Shown: positions 38,358 to 47,312 of the stretch, piece by piece | Layout of the letters: every line of letters starts with the position of its first letter | Numbering within the stretch: position 1 is the stretch's first letter | Assembly: GCF_003640665.1 (NCBI RefSeq) | Contig: NZ_QQXL01000004.1 | Span: 52,858 to 116,857 of the forward strand | Direction: 5' to 3' | Length of the DNA: 64,000 bases | Source: Galactobacter caseinivorans | GTDB lineage: Bacteria > Actinomycetota > Actinomycetes > Actinomycetales > Micrococcaceae | Notes under the pieces: generated by a model | The model's input: only the letters and a program-made list of their open reading frames with translations | Told to the model about the DNA's origin: nothing | Database searches by the model: none | Position numbers and translations under genes: made by a program

Positions 38358-39857
38358 TTATCCGGTGACGGAGCGCAGCAGCTGCGAGGCGCGCAGCACC
38401 GGCTGGGGCAGTCGCGTGCGCAGCCGTGCGCGCCAGGCCCGCGTCCTGGCGCGGGCGGCCACCGCCGGATCCACGCTGAGCTCCCCCGCCCTGGCCCGCT
38501 CCGCGAGCTCGTCAAGGGCGGCGGCCACCTCCGGCCACCCGCTGGTGGCCACGGCCTCCGCGTCGTGGAAGTAGTTGCTGCGCGCCCACTCGGGATCCGC
38601 GGTCGCCAGGCGTAGCTGTGCCACCTGCTCAAGCGAGGTCAGCAGGCCGGAGCCCTCAAACATCGCGTTCAGCAGATTCCGGTCCACACCAAAGTCATTC
38701 AAAATCGCCACGGGCAGGCCGCGGTCCACCGCCTCGATGGCAGCGGTGGAGGAGACGGTGACCAGCCCGGTGCCCGGGGTCAGCAGGGGCGCCAAAGGCC
38801 CGGCCTCCCACACCAGCTCGTCCCCGCGGACCAGCCCCTCCTGCACCAGCTCATCCCAGAGCGTGTCGTACGGGAAGCGCTCACGATGGGTCTGCGGCTC
38901 GCCGCGGTGGGCCCGCAGCTTCATGATGACGCGTACATCGGGTTGCTCCCGGGCGGTCCGCGCCAGGGAGAGCAGCACCTGGCGCCGCTCCGGGGCGAGG
39001 AACGGCATTTTGGCCTGAGCCGCGAAGACCAGTCGATGCAGCGGCTGGGTCACGGCCGGCGGCGGGCTCTGGTGGCGCAGCATGGGCAGGCGCGCCAGGG
39101 CCATGGGTGGCGGCACCAACTCGGTTTCCATGGGCAGGTCATCCGACGGGCCCGCAGAGGGGGCGGGCGCGGCAGGGGTTGCGGCGGCTGCCCCGCCGTG
39201 GGCGCCCCGCGCGGCCGAGGTCGCTGCTGGGCTCGTTGACGGCGGTGTTGTCGGTCCTGCTATCGATCCGGCTGACGGCGCCGCATCCAGCTGGGCGACG
39301 ACCTCCGGGGCGTCCGCGGGGTCTGGGCCATCGTCTCCCGGCAGCTCCGGATCGGGGAACGCCAGAGCCGCCCCGGCGTCGTCGGGCATCAGCAGTGACA
39401 CCCCCGCCGCCTCCGCCGCCTCGGTACCGAGGCGCGCAAACTCCTCCGCCTCCGCCACCGAATGCACCAGGAACAGGTCACACAGCTCGCGGAAGGCCAG
39501 CGCGCGGCGCGTGGCAGGCAGGGCGATGCCCGGCAGCGCGGTGACCAGCGCGGGGCGCTTGGGGCCAGAGGACCACTGCAGCAGCACCTCCCGCGCCACG
39601 GGGCCCGTCGCGGCCACCAGCACCACGTCCGGGGCCGGGTTGGCGTTACTCTCCAGGCGCTTCAGCGGAAGCACAGCCGGCGGGCGGCCCTGCAGGAAGG
39701 TGCCCTCCAGCGCCGAGCGAGTCTGCACGGACGTGGGCTGCACGGGGGAGCGGACCACCATGACCTGCCGGCGCCACTGGGGCAGGTGCTCCAGGAAATG
39801 CACCGCGTACTTCAGATACGAATCCGAATCGGCGATGGCCAGGATGGTGCCGGTCAC
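38358..39857 (-). CDS. DUF6716-like putative glycosyltransferase with a low-complexity insert
   Basis: 499 residues. The N-terminal part (1-155) has a Rossmann-like start (TGTILAIADSDSYLKYAVHFLEHL) and a glycosyltransferase-like first half. A long Ala/Pro/Ser/Gly-rich insert follows (about 160-290). The C-terminal half has VIMKLRAHRGEPQTHRERFPYD, a position equivalent to the KPHP nucleotide-sugar motif, and VTVSSTAAIEAVDRGLPVAILNDFG. This C-terminal signature resembles the polysialyltransferase/CDP-glycerol transferase GT-B fold. It is last of the nonulosonate locus, overlaps the preceding gene by GTGA, and starts at GTG 39857 with AAGGAG. Confidence 0.72.
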   Translation of the reverse strand: MTGTILAIADSDSYLKYAVHFLEHLPQWRRQVMVVRSPVQPTSVQTRSALEGTFLQGRPPAVLPLKRLESNANPAPDVVLVAATGPVAREVLLQWSSGPKRPALVTALPGIALPATRRALAFRELCDLFLVHSVAEAEEFARLGTEAAEAAGVSLLMPDDAGAALAFPDPELPGDDGPDPADAPEVVAQLDAAPSAGSIAGPTTPPSTSPAATSAARGAHGGAAAATPAAPAPSAGPSDDLPMETELVPPPMALARLPMLRHQSPPPAVTQPLHRLVFAAQAKMPFLAPERRQVLLSLARTAREQPDVRVIMKLRAHRGEPQTHRERFPYDTLWDELVQEGLVRGDELVWEAGPLAPLLTPGTGLVTVSSTAAIEAVDRGLPVAILNDFGVDRNLLNAMFEGSGLLTSLEQVAQLRLATADPEWARSNYFHDAEAVATSGWPEVAAALDELAERARAGELSVDPAVAARARTRAWRARLRTRLPQPVLRASQLLRSVTG

Positions 39858-40954
39858 GAGGCGCTCCTTGGAGACTGAGGGTCGGACGCCGAGGCGCCAG
39901 ACGGGGAGGGCTTGACCCGGGAGACGGGCTTGGCCACGGAAGACTGAAGATGATCGCGCAGCTCTGGGGACGCCGCCGCGGTCCACCACGAACCGGGCAC
40001 CCGGGTGCCGTGCACGCGCACATCGCGCCCGCCCAGGAGCAGGCGCAGGGACGGGATGGCTGTGGAGGGCAGGGCCTGCACCCGCTGGCCAGGGAGCAAG
40101 CCGCGCAGGCGCATCTCCACCGGGATGGTGTTGGGGCGCACCGTAATGCGCGGGTGCCTGGCCAAACGCTCCAACGCGGCGCCGCCCTCTCGCCGGTGAG
40201 GGAAATAGGAGAGCGGGCCCTCCTCCGTGAGGGACTCCACCCAGTCAAGATAGGGCTCCTCGCGGATGAGGCCGTCCGCAGCCAGCGCGGAGCCGATCAC
40301 GACGGTGGGCTCGGGGAAGGACTCCGTGACGGGCTGCGCGCGCAGCCACTCAAATCGGTGCCCCTCCACCTTGACGCCAATCTTGGTGAGGCGGCGGTGC
40401 AACTCCTCATCCAGCGGCATGGCGGTCACAACCAGCACCTTTCCCGCCGCGGCCCTGGCCCGGGTGAGGCGCCACAGGCCAAGGCCAAGCGCCTTGCGCA
40501 GCGGTCCGCCTGGCGCGGCGGCGCGGACCAGCGGGACCGGCGTGTCAGAGGCCAGCTGATGCAACAACGTCAGGGTCGCGAGCCCGTCGTCAATGATGAT
40601 GAGCTCGCGGTGGCCAAGGCGGCCAAGCATGGCGCGCTGCACCAGGCCCGAATGCAGATCTCCCACGCCCCACCGATCCCGGCCGGAGGAGGACGCGCGA
40701 GTGATCCCGGCCCCCTGCTCCACCAGGCGGACGCCGGGAGGCGCCGAGTCCTGCAACGCCGCGCGAGTCAGCTCCAGGCCGGGCACGCCGGCGCGAACCC
40801 GAATCAGGGTGTCCTCGCCGGTGAGCCCCGCCGTATGAGCCTCCACTGCGCTGAGCAGTTGCAGCGGGGATTCCACCCAGAACTCCGCGCTGCCCCGGCG
40901 CGGGCGGGGGACTCCACGCGAAACGGGGCCGGAATGCGTGCTGGGCAAGGTCAC
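39854..40954 (-). CDS. Putative sialyl/ulosonyl-transferase-like protein
   Basis: 366 residues. It begins FWVESPLQLLSAVEAH, and has RELIIIDDGLATLTLLHQL, a DDG element like those of bacterial sialyltransferases, and LSYFPHRREGGAALERLARHPRITVRPNTIPVEMRL, a typical GT52-like middle. It ends with a Pro/Ser-rich tail. By family resemblance it transfers a CMP-activated nonulosonic acid; the exact donor and acceptor are inferred from neighbours. It has a GTG start overlapping the preceding gene. Confidence 0.68.
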   Translation of the reverse strand: MTLPSTHSGPVSRGVPRPRRGSAEFWVESPLQLLSAVEAHTAGLTGEDTLIRVRAGVPGLELTRAALQDSAPPGVRLVEQGAGITRASSSGRDRWGVGDLHSGLVQRAMLGRLGHRELIIIDDGLATLTLLHQLASDTPVPLVRAAAPGGPLRKALGLGLWRLTRARAAAGKVLVVTAMPLDEELHRRLTKIGVKVEGHRFEWLRAQPVTESFPEPTVVIGSALAADGLIREEPYLDWVESLTEEGPLSYFPHRREGGAALERLARHPRITVRPNTIPVEMRLRGLLPGQRVQALPSTAIPSLRLLLGGRDVRVHGTRVPGSWWTAAASPELRDHLQSSVAKPVSRVKPSPSGASASDPQSPRSAS

Positions 40955-42342
40955 CGCACCCGCCGTCCGGACGGGGAGGAGCCGGAGGCCAGGGTCGCCA
41001 GCGGCATCAGCGCCGTAAGGGTGGCCCCAGTCAGGGCAGAGACCTTGGGCGTGGCCCGGTCAAGCAGGTGCAACTTCTTGACGCGCTTACGCGAGATATA
41101 GGCGTCGCGCAGCGCGGGTTCGCGGCGCAAGGTGCGCGCGGTGTGATCACGCAGCGGCGCCAGCAGCTTGGGCGCCACCGAGTAGGCCACGGCGTCCAGG
41201 ACGGACTGCAGGCGGGTGGGATCGGCAGGCTGCGGTGCCGCCTTGCCCGACGACGCATGGCTGAGTTCCTCTGCCGGCGTGGGCACCCCGCGGCGCAGCG
41301 TCGCATCAACAATCGCGAGCACAATCCGTGCGTGGTCCTCGGCCGAGCGCAGGCGCGGCAGCAGCCGGCCCGTCGCCACCGACCGCACGCGGGCGCCGCT
41401 GAGGCGTTGCACCGAATACAGCGCCGGAGCGGACACCCCGACCGTCAGCCGCGGATCCACCAGTGCGTGGGCCAGCTCGGCCGGCCACCACGCGGGAAGC
41501 GTGGCCGCGCGCAACCCCGCACCCACCGCCAACTCCTGCGTCCGGGCCACCAGGGCCGGGGAGGCGGACGGATCCGGCGCCAGCAACAGCGCGCTGGTTC
41601 CGCCATCCTGGGCGGCGCGGACCAGGCGGGCGGCCAGGCGCTCCGCCTCCGCGTCAGAGTCCTTGCCAAGGTCCGGGAGGGCCTGCAGCACCGCCAGGCA
41701 CGCCCGGCCCTTGCCCTGCAGCGCGTGGCTGGCCGGCTCGGGAAGGCTGACGCCCTTCAGGAGCGGGTCAAGCGCGGCTTGCACGCTGGCCCGGTCCAGT
41801 GTTTCCGGGGACACGCGACTCTCCGTGAACATGAGCGGACGCAGCCCGGGGAGCAACTCGCTATGGACCAGGCCGGTGGCCCGCAAGCCCACCTCTGAAT
41901 CCAGGGCCGACGGCGTGGGGCACAGCACGCTGAGCCCGTCGCCATAGGCGAGCACGGGCGACTGCGGCCACGCCGCGGCCAGCGCGCTCGCCGCGGTGGG
42001 AGCCGAAGGATCAAGGACGAGCAGTGACGGTGCCTTGGCGGGCGCGGCTGGCCGTTCCGTTTCCTTGGCCGCGCCCACAGCGGCCGATGACGCTCCCGTG
42101 GGAGCCGGCCACGCGGCGTCGGGCATAGCGGCCTTCGGCGAGGAGAAGGCCAAGTCCACCCGCGCCCCGGCCAGGTGCGCCCACAGCCCGGCGGCCCAAC
42201 CCTGCTCCAGCGCCGCACCGCCTGGCGTGGACGAATCCCAGGCCAGAACGCGCCGCTGCTCGGGATCGATGTGCCCGGCGTTCAACGCCGCGCTCAGGAG
42301 CAGCGCGGAGGCCGGAGAGGCGGCGTGGAGCAAAACGGACAT
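40951..42342 (-). CDS. Divergent polysialyltransferase-like paralogue, nucleotide-binding motif degenerate
   Basis: 463 residues, clearly paralogous to the 42346-43821 product. Both share LLPGLRPLMFTE versus LIPGLRPVYLSE and a C-terminal block with VLDAVAYSVAPKLL...EPALRDAYISRKR. The donor-site acidic motif is retained (AYGDGL, 132-137). The KPHP motif of its sister is replaced by APDPSASP (255-262), and the SSFSTS loop by GVSAPALYS. It may be a non-catalytic partner or use another donor. It also holds two copies of the dispersed GCGTCGGGCA-type word. Starts at ATG 42342, three bases after the sister gene. Confidence 0.75.
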   Translation of the reverse strand: MSVLLHAASPASALLLSAALNAGHIDPEQRRVLAWDSSTPGGAALEQGWAAGLWAHLAGARVDLAFSSPKAAMPDAAWPAPTGASSAAVGAAKETERPAAPAKAPSLLVLDPSAPTAASALAAAWPQSPVLAYGDGLSVLCPTPSALDSEVGLRATGLVHSELLPGLRPLMFTESRVSPETLDRASVQAALDPLLKGVSLPEPASHALQGKGRACLAVLQALPDLGKDSDAEAERLAARLVRAAQDGGTSALLLAPDPSASPALVARTQELAVGAGLRAATLPAWWPAELAHALVDPRLTVGVSAPALYSVQRLSGARVRSVATGRLLPRLRSAEDHARIVLAIVDATLRRGVPTPAEELSHASSGKAAPQPADPTRLQSVLDAVAYSVAPKLLAPLRDHTARTLRREPALRDAYISRKRVKKLHLLDRATPKVSALTGATLTALMPLATLASGSSPSGRRVR

Positions 42343-42345
42343 GGC

Positions 42346-43821
42346 TCAGCGCCCCCGCGAGGAGGTGGGTCGAGGCGCCTGAGACCACTTGACGAGGCGC
42401 TGGCCCACGGTCTTGGCGGCGTAGCGAGGGGTCCGCTGCAGGGTGCGAACCAGGCTCACCGCACGCTGGGTCTGCTCCGGGCCAAGCCGCTTCTCCAACG
42501 CCAACCGCGCGCTCGCCGCGGCGGAGGTGGAACGCCCCGGAGCGCTGGGCAAACCAAGCGCGCGCAGGCGGCGCTGGCGGATGTAACGATCACGCAAGGC
42601 CGGCTCCGCCGTGAGGAACTCCTCCGAGGCCTCACGCAGCTCGGGGAGAAGCTTTGCCTGCATGCAATAGGCCACGGAGTCCACCAGGGCCTGAAGCTGA
42701 GCGGCATCGAGCGTTGCGGCTGTCTGATCCTGGGGCGTGTGGTCCTGGGCGCCTTGGCCCAGGAGCGCGTCCGCGAGGACCACAGGAATGCGGTTGCTGT
42801 TCTGGAAGGGAGTCAGGCGGTGACTCACCAGGCGGGACATGATGGCCGTGGCCGGCAGATCAAAGACGGCGCGGGCCGTGAACAGGGACGTGGAGAAGCT
42901 GCTCAGCACCGAGACCGGGCGCAGCCAGGACATGAGGACCTCCGCCGGGACGGAATCCCGCACCAGGATCAGCTCCAGTCCGGCCTCGCGGGCCGCCTCT
43001 TCCACGGCTGCCACGCCGCCCAAACCGGCGGCGGGATGCGGCTTGTACGCCACGACCTGCGCGCCGTCGCTGCGGGCCTGCGCCACCATGGCGCGGTCCA
43101 ACTCCAGCTGCTCCTCCGGATCCAGGATCCGCAAATCAACCAGGTACTGACCCAACAACAGGGAAGCCGGACGGGGGGCGCGCATCAGGGCGGCTACCTC
43201 CGGGGTCGGCTCAAGGTGCGCGGCCAACTGCTCAAGCACCGCTCCAAGGGCGCGGGCCGGAACGGGGACAAGGGCCACCGAGTTCTCGCTCAGATACACC
43301 GGACGCAGACCAGGAATGAGCTCCAGGTACACCAGCGCGTCCAGGCGCTGCGAAATGCTGGGGGCCAGCCGGTCCCGGGTGGGGCCATAAGACATGAGGC
43401 CATCCGCGTGAACGGAGATGGGAGAGTCGTGAAAGACCCGTGCCAGCGCCGCTGCGGGGGTCACCTGCAAGGACTCCAGCACCAACTCCACGCGCTCCGT
43501 ACCCAGGTTCCAGTGCGAACGCAGCAAACGCTGCCACATGAGCAGCTCCTCCGGGCGCGGATTGAACTGCCGCGGGCGCCGAGGCCACACGAGGGCGCCC
43601 AGATCCACCACCGCGTCAAAGCGGGAGGCCAGTTCCTCAAAGCCCGCGGCGTCCTGGATGGGGGTGGTCACCTCCGGGCGCTGCGAGCCATCCGCCAGCA
43701 CCAACACGCGGCGGGCCACCGGCTCGTTACTCATGCCGAGCCCATCCAGGGCACCGTGATCCACCATGGCGGCCAACGAGGCCACCTGATACAAAGTTGA
43801 GGCCATCACAAGCTGGATCAT
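42346..43821 (-). CDS. Polysialyltransferase-family glycosyltransferase
   Basis: 491 residues of GT-B type. The family motifs are HADGL (138-142), VVAYKPHPAAG with the essential HP at 262-263, and VSVLSSFSTSLFTA near residue 305-317. Members transfer sialic acid or a related nonulosonic acid from CMP donors to growing chains. It lies downstream of the neuA-neuB-GT2 genes and overlaps the GT2 gene by ATGA. The C-terminal 100 residues are a basic helical region. Confidence 0.83.
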   Translation of the reverse strand: MIQLVMASTLYQVASLAAMVDHGALDGLGMSNEPVARRVLVLADGSQRPEVTTPIQDAAGFEELASRFDAVVDLGALVWPRRPRQFNPRPEELLMWQRLLRSHWNLGTERVELVLESLQVTPAAALARVFHDSPISVHADGLMSYGPTRDRLAPSISQRLDALVYLELIPGLRPVYLSENSVALVPVPARALGAVLEQLAAHLEPTPEVAALMRAPRPASLLLGQYLVDLRILDPEEQLELDRAMVAQARSDGAQVVAYKPHPAAGLGGVAAVEEAAREAGLELILVRDSVPAEVLMSWLRPVSVLSSFSTSLFTARAVFDLPATAIMSRLVSHRLTPFQNSNRIPVVLADALLGQGAQDHTPQDQTAATLDAAQLQALVDSVAYCMQAKLLPELREASEEFLTAEPALRDRYIRQRRLRALGLPSAPGRSTSAAASARLALEKRLGPEQTQRAVSLVRTLQRTPRYAAKTVGQRLVKWSQAPRPTSSRGR

Positions 43822-44813
43822 GCCGCCACCTTTCCCTTGCGCACGCCGTTGGGAAGCACGGGACCAAGCAGGGCCCGGCGGCGGTGATCAAGGCGCTTGA
43901 ACTCGGCCGCGAGCACCGCACGCGGGATGCGCTCAAGCACGCTGCGGATCAGTGCGGTCTGACGCTCCTTCACGGTGGCGTCCATGCCCTCGCGGCGCGT
44001 GCGGTGATGGGCGGCTACGGCCAGGAACTGGCGGGCCATCTTGGGCCAAAAGCGGCCCGCCTCCGGGTCCGCCTCCAGGACCTCAAAGGCCATGAGATAG
44101 GAGCGGGCAAAGTCCAACTGACGCTCGTCGTAGATCTGCGTGAGGGAGGTGCTGACGCCGCGCCGATACATGATGCCCGGCGCCTCGATCATGGCGTAGC
44201 TGGTGGCCTGAAGGAAGAGGCGCCAGATCCACGGCCGATCCTCTGCGGTGAAGAGCCCAGGCGGGAACTCCAACAGGCCCCGGTCAACCAGACGGCGCTG
44301 GAACAGCCCGGCCCAGGCAAAGGGGTAGTCCACCATGGTGGAGGTGTGCTCCGGGAGGATGGACTCTCGCGGGTCAAGGACCACGCTGCGCCGGGCCTGC
44401 GGTGCGCGGACCAGCACGCGGTGCCCGCCCTTGACCTGCACATGGTCGGTGCGCACAAAGTCCACGTCGAGGCGGCGCAGCTCGCTGAGGCACTGCTGCA
44501 GGTGGCCGCGAGCCAGCCAATCGTCGCCGTCCATGAAGCCAAGCACGTCCGCGGTTGCGTGTGCCAGGCCCTGGTTGCGGGCGCTCGCCAGGCCGGTCGG
44601 CGTCTCATTGCGGAGCACGCTCAGGTGCGGCAGGAAGCGGGCGTGGGCGGCGGCTAGCTCTCCCGTGCCATCACTTGACCCGTCATCCACCACAATGACT
44701 TGCAGGGCAGTGGGGTCCTGAAACTGCTGGCGAAGGGAAACCAGGGCGTCGTCAATGAACGGTGCCTGATCCTTGGCCGGGAGGACGATGCTGATCAGCG
44801 GGCCGCTACTCAC
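43818..44813 (-). CDS. Glycosyltransferase family 2
   Basis: 331 residues. GT-A fold start ISIVLPAKDQAPFIDDALVSL, nucleotide-binding VIVVDDGSSDGTGEL, metal-binding DGDDWLARGHL, and a catalytic-like AEDRPWIWRLFL. No membrane span is visible. It likely builds the primer or an alternating sugar for the polymer made by its downstream neighbours. GTG start at 44813, with AAAGGA upstream. Confidence 0.9.
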   Translation of the reverse strand: MSSGPLISIVLPAKDQAPFIDDALVSLRQQFQDPTALQVIVVDDGSSDGTGELAAAHARFLPHLSVLRNETPTGLASARNQGLAHATADVLGFMDGDDWLARGHLQQCLSELRRLDVDFVRTDHVQVKGGHRVLVRAPQARRSVVLDPRESILPEHTSTMVDYPFAWAGLFQRRLVDRGLLEFPPGLFTAEDRPWIWRLFLQATSYAMIEAPGIMYRRGVSTSLTQIYDERQLDFARSYLMAFEVLEADPEAGRFWPKMARQFLAVAAHHRTRREGMDATVKERQTALIRSVLERIPRAVLAAEFKRLDHRRRALLGPVLPNGVRKGKVAA

Positions 44814-44963
44814 GCTGGTCCTTTCAATGGGGGGATGGGGGAGGTGAACCCCCCAGGGGGATATATCTGACTGGGTCTGAGAAAAAACTATCGGCGCGAC
44901 ACGTCGTCAGGGTCACGCCAAAGTGAACGCAGGGCAAACCGCGCCAGTTTTCTGCGCAGAAAG

Positions 44964-45001
44964 CGCGGCGCCCGCCGGTTCCGAAGAACCAACGGGCGCC
45001 G
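44964..45001 (-). terminator. Terminator downstream of neuB
   Basis: GCGGCGCCCG/CGGGCGCCGC, with additional GGTTC/GAACC pairing in the loop, 75 bp after the neuB stop. It separates neuB from the glycosyltransferase genes. Confidence 0.75.
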
Positions 45002-45076
45002 CGTGCAGATCGCGCTAGCGATCAGGGGTACTCCGGTCCCAAGCCAACTGGTGCCAGGTACCTAGCTGCCAAGCGC

Positions 45077-45976
45077 TCAGGCGTCGACGCGACGCAGGCG
45101 CGAGAGCGGGGCGAGCTCGCCCGGGAAGACGCGCTTCACGCCGTCGCCCAGGGCTTCCTGCAGGATGCGGATGTCGCGGATGAGCGCCTCGAAGCCCTTG
45201 GGCTCCAGCGAAGCGGCCTGATCCGAGCCCCACATGGTGCGATCCAGGGTGATGTGGCGCTCCACCGTCACGGCGCCAAGCGCCACGGCGGCGAGGGAGA
45301 TCTGCAGACCGCGCTCGTGGCCGGAGTAGCCCACCGGCACCTGGTAGCGATCGCGCAGCGTCTCGATCATGCGCAGGTTGGCCTCCTCCGCGGGCAGCGG
45401 GTAGGTGGAGGTGGCGTGCATGATGACCAGGTTGTTGGTGCCCAGGGTCTCCACAGCCGTGTCGATCTGCTCAATGGTGCTCATGCCGGTGGAGAGGATG
45501 ATCGGCTTGCCGGTCTCGGCCAGCGCGCGCAGCAGCTCCAGGTCGGTGACGGAGGCAGAGGCAACCTTGTGGGTCACGGCGCCCAGGTTCTCCATGAACT
45601 CCACGGAGGGCACGTCCCACGGGGAAGCGAAGGCGTGCAGGCCGCGCTCGGCCGAGTAGGAGAGCAGATCCTTGTACTGGGCCTCGTCGAACTCGACGCG
45701 GTAGCGGTAGTCAAGGTAGGTCATGTCGCCCCACGGGGTGGAGCGGATCTTGTCACGCATGTCCTTCGGCGTGGAGATCTCCGGCGTGCGCTTCTGGAAC
45801 TTGACGGCGTTGGCGCCGGCCTCAGCGGCCACATCGATGAGCTGCTTCGCAGTCTCGATGCTGCCGTTGTGGTTGATGCCGATCTCGCCGATCACATAGA
45901 CGTCCTGGTCCGGGCCGACCTGGAAGTCACCGATCTGAACGGGGGCGGTGGCGCGGGAGGAATCGATGGTGGTCAT
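45077..45976 (-). CDS. neuB: N-acetylneuraminate/nonulosonate synthase without SAF domain
   Basis: 299 residues. It condenses phosphoenolpyruvate with a six-carbon sugar to form a nine-carbon acid. It has EIGINHNGSIETAKQLIDVA, AVKFQKRTPE, the KVASASVTDLELLRALAETGKPI region and YSGHERGLQISLAAVALGA. The protein stops just after ELAPLSRLRRVDA, whereas longer NeuB proteins of about 340-350 residues carry a C-terminal SAF/antifreeze-like domain. The short form is common in actinobacteria. Start ATG 45976. It lies 25 bp after the neuA-phosphatase gene. Confidence 0.9.
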   Translation of the reverse strand: MTTIDSSRATAPVQIGDFQVGPDQDVYVIGEIGINHNGSIETAKQLIDVAAEAGANAVKFQKRTPEISTPKDMRDKIRSTPWGDMTYLDYRYRVEFDEAQYKDLLSYSAERGLHAFASPWDVPSVEFMENLGAVTHKVASASVTDLELLRALAETGKPIILSTGMSTIEQIDTAVETLGTNNLVIMHATSTYPLPAEEANLRMIETLRDRYQVPVGYSGHERGLQISLAAVALGAVTVERHITLDRTMWGSDQAASLEPKGFEALIRDIRILQEALGDGVKRVFPGELAPLSRLRRVDA

Positions 45977-46001
45977 CGCGGTGGTGCCTTTCGTGGGGGT
46001 C

Positions 46002-47312
46002 TCACACGGTCGCGGATGCGACTGCGGAAGCGGTCGGGGCGTTCGCCGGGTCGGCGACACCAAATACGGAGGGAAGCAAAGCGTCCGACGCCGCCTGCTC
46101 GGCCGCTGCGCGACCGGCCAGGACGCGTTCGCACGCCTCACGGACGGCCCCGTGTCCGCCAGAGGCGGTCAGCGTGAGCCTTGCTGCGGCCAGAACCTCG
46201 GGCCGGGCGTCAGCCACGGCCAGGGGCCACCCCACCAGCCGGAGGGCTGGCAGGTCGTTGACGTCGTTGCCCAGGTAGGCCACGCGTCGCGGGTCCAGTC
46301 CGTGCTCAGCCATCCAGGCCGAGAGGGCGCCGGCCTTGTCGGCCACTCCCTGCAACACGGGCACGCGGAGCTTGTTGGCTCGCGCGCTCACCACGGGGTT
46401 CGTCTCCGTGGAGAGGATCAGAAGGGGCACTCCGGCGGCGGTGAGGCGTGAGACGCCCATGCCATCGCCGCGGTGCACACGCACGGATTCCGTGCCGTTC
46501 TGGTCAAGGAAGGCGGCGTCGTCGGTGTGGACGCCGTCAAAGTCGGTGATGAGCGCGTCCACATCCAGCGCCGGCCCGGCGGCGAGGCCGGAGAGCGGGG
46601 TGCGCGCCTTGCGGGAGGCCAACTCGGAGACGGCCTGCAGGTCCTCAAGCGTGTCAATCTCCGGGGCGGTCCAGCCCGGCACCAGCATGATGTCCAGCTC
46701 GCCAAAGAAGCGGTGGCGGTTGGCGCGCAGGCCCTCGGTACGCATGGCGTAGAAGGCGCCGGTCTCGCGGTACTGCGGGGCGCGATCCTGGCGGCGTGGA
46801 CGCGAGGAAGCCTCGTGGCCCACGGCCTGCACCGTGTCCTCGCTGTCCTTGGTCCACAAGAAGCCGTGGTCCTCGATGGCCGCGAAGCTCACGTCCGCCT
46901 GGCCAAGCAGCACGCGGCGCACAGCCTCGTCCAGGTCTGCTGGGTCAATGAAGGGAGAGGTGCACTGCAGCAGCACCGTCACCGTGGGGGTGGGTTCGCC
47001 ATTGGCGGCCAACGTGTCCAGGGTGTGGAGCACCGCGGACTCGCTGGAGGCTGCGTCCCCGGAGAGTTCCTCGGGGCGCTCCACAATGCGGGCACCGGCT
47101 GCGGCCGCCTCGCGGGCAATGCCGGAGTGGTCCGTGCTCACAAAAACGTCGGTGACGAGCGTGGCGGCCTTGGCGGCATCCACGGCTCGGGAGATGAGTG
47201 ACCGTCCGGCCACAGGGCGCAGGTTCTTTAGCGGCACGCCTTTGGAGCCGCCGCGGGCTGGGATGACCACGGCGACGCGGTTGGTGCTGTGCTGTTGCTC
47301 GTTCTGGCTCAC
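46002..47312 (-). CDS. neuA: Acylneuraminate cytidylyltransferase fused to a KdsC-like phosphatase
   Basis: 436 residues with two parts. Residues 12-235 are the CMP-nonulosonate synthetase: VVIPARGGSKGVPLKNLRPVAG, LLQCTSPFIDPADLDEA, and ETGAFYAM. Residues 250-410 are a HAD phosphatase of the KdsC type: ITDFDGVHTDD with Asp257/Asp259, LLILSTETNP and AYLGNDVNDLPAL. The fusion would remove the phosphate from nonulosonate 9-phosphate and activate the acid with CTP. This fits a NeuB that uses a sugar 6-phosphate. GTG start at 47312. Confidence 0.93.
   Translation of the reverse strand: MSQNEQQHSTNRVAVVIPARGGSKGVPLKNLRPVAGRSLISRAVDAAKAATLVTDVFVSTDHSGIAREAAAAGARIVERPEELSGDAASSESAVLHTLDTLAANGEPTPTVTVLLQCTSPFIDPADLDEAVRRVLLGQADVSFAAIEDHGFLWTKDSEDTVQAVGHEASSRPRRQDRAPQYRETGAFYAMRTEGLRANRHRFFGELDIMLVPGWTAPEIDTLEDLQAVSELASRKARTPLSGLAAGPALDVDALITDFDGVHTDDAAFLDQNGTESVRVHRGDGMGVSRLTAAGVPLLILSTETNPVVSARANKLRVPVLQGVADKAGALSAWMAEHGLDPRRVAYLGNDVNDLPALRLVGWPLAVADARPEVLAAARLTLTASGGHGAVREACERVLAGRAAAEQAASDALLPSVFGVADPANAPTASAVASATV

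Noticed and set aside
42175-43800. 541-residue plus-strand frame opposite the polysialyltransferase-like genes
   Set aside because: Antisense to two paralogous genes with recognisable motifs; His/Gly/Arg-rich shadow product.
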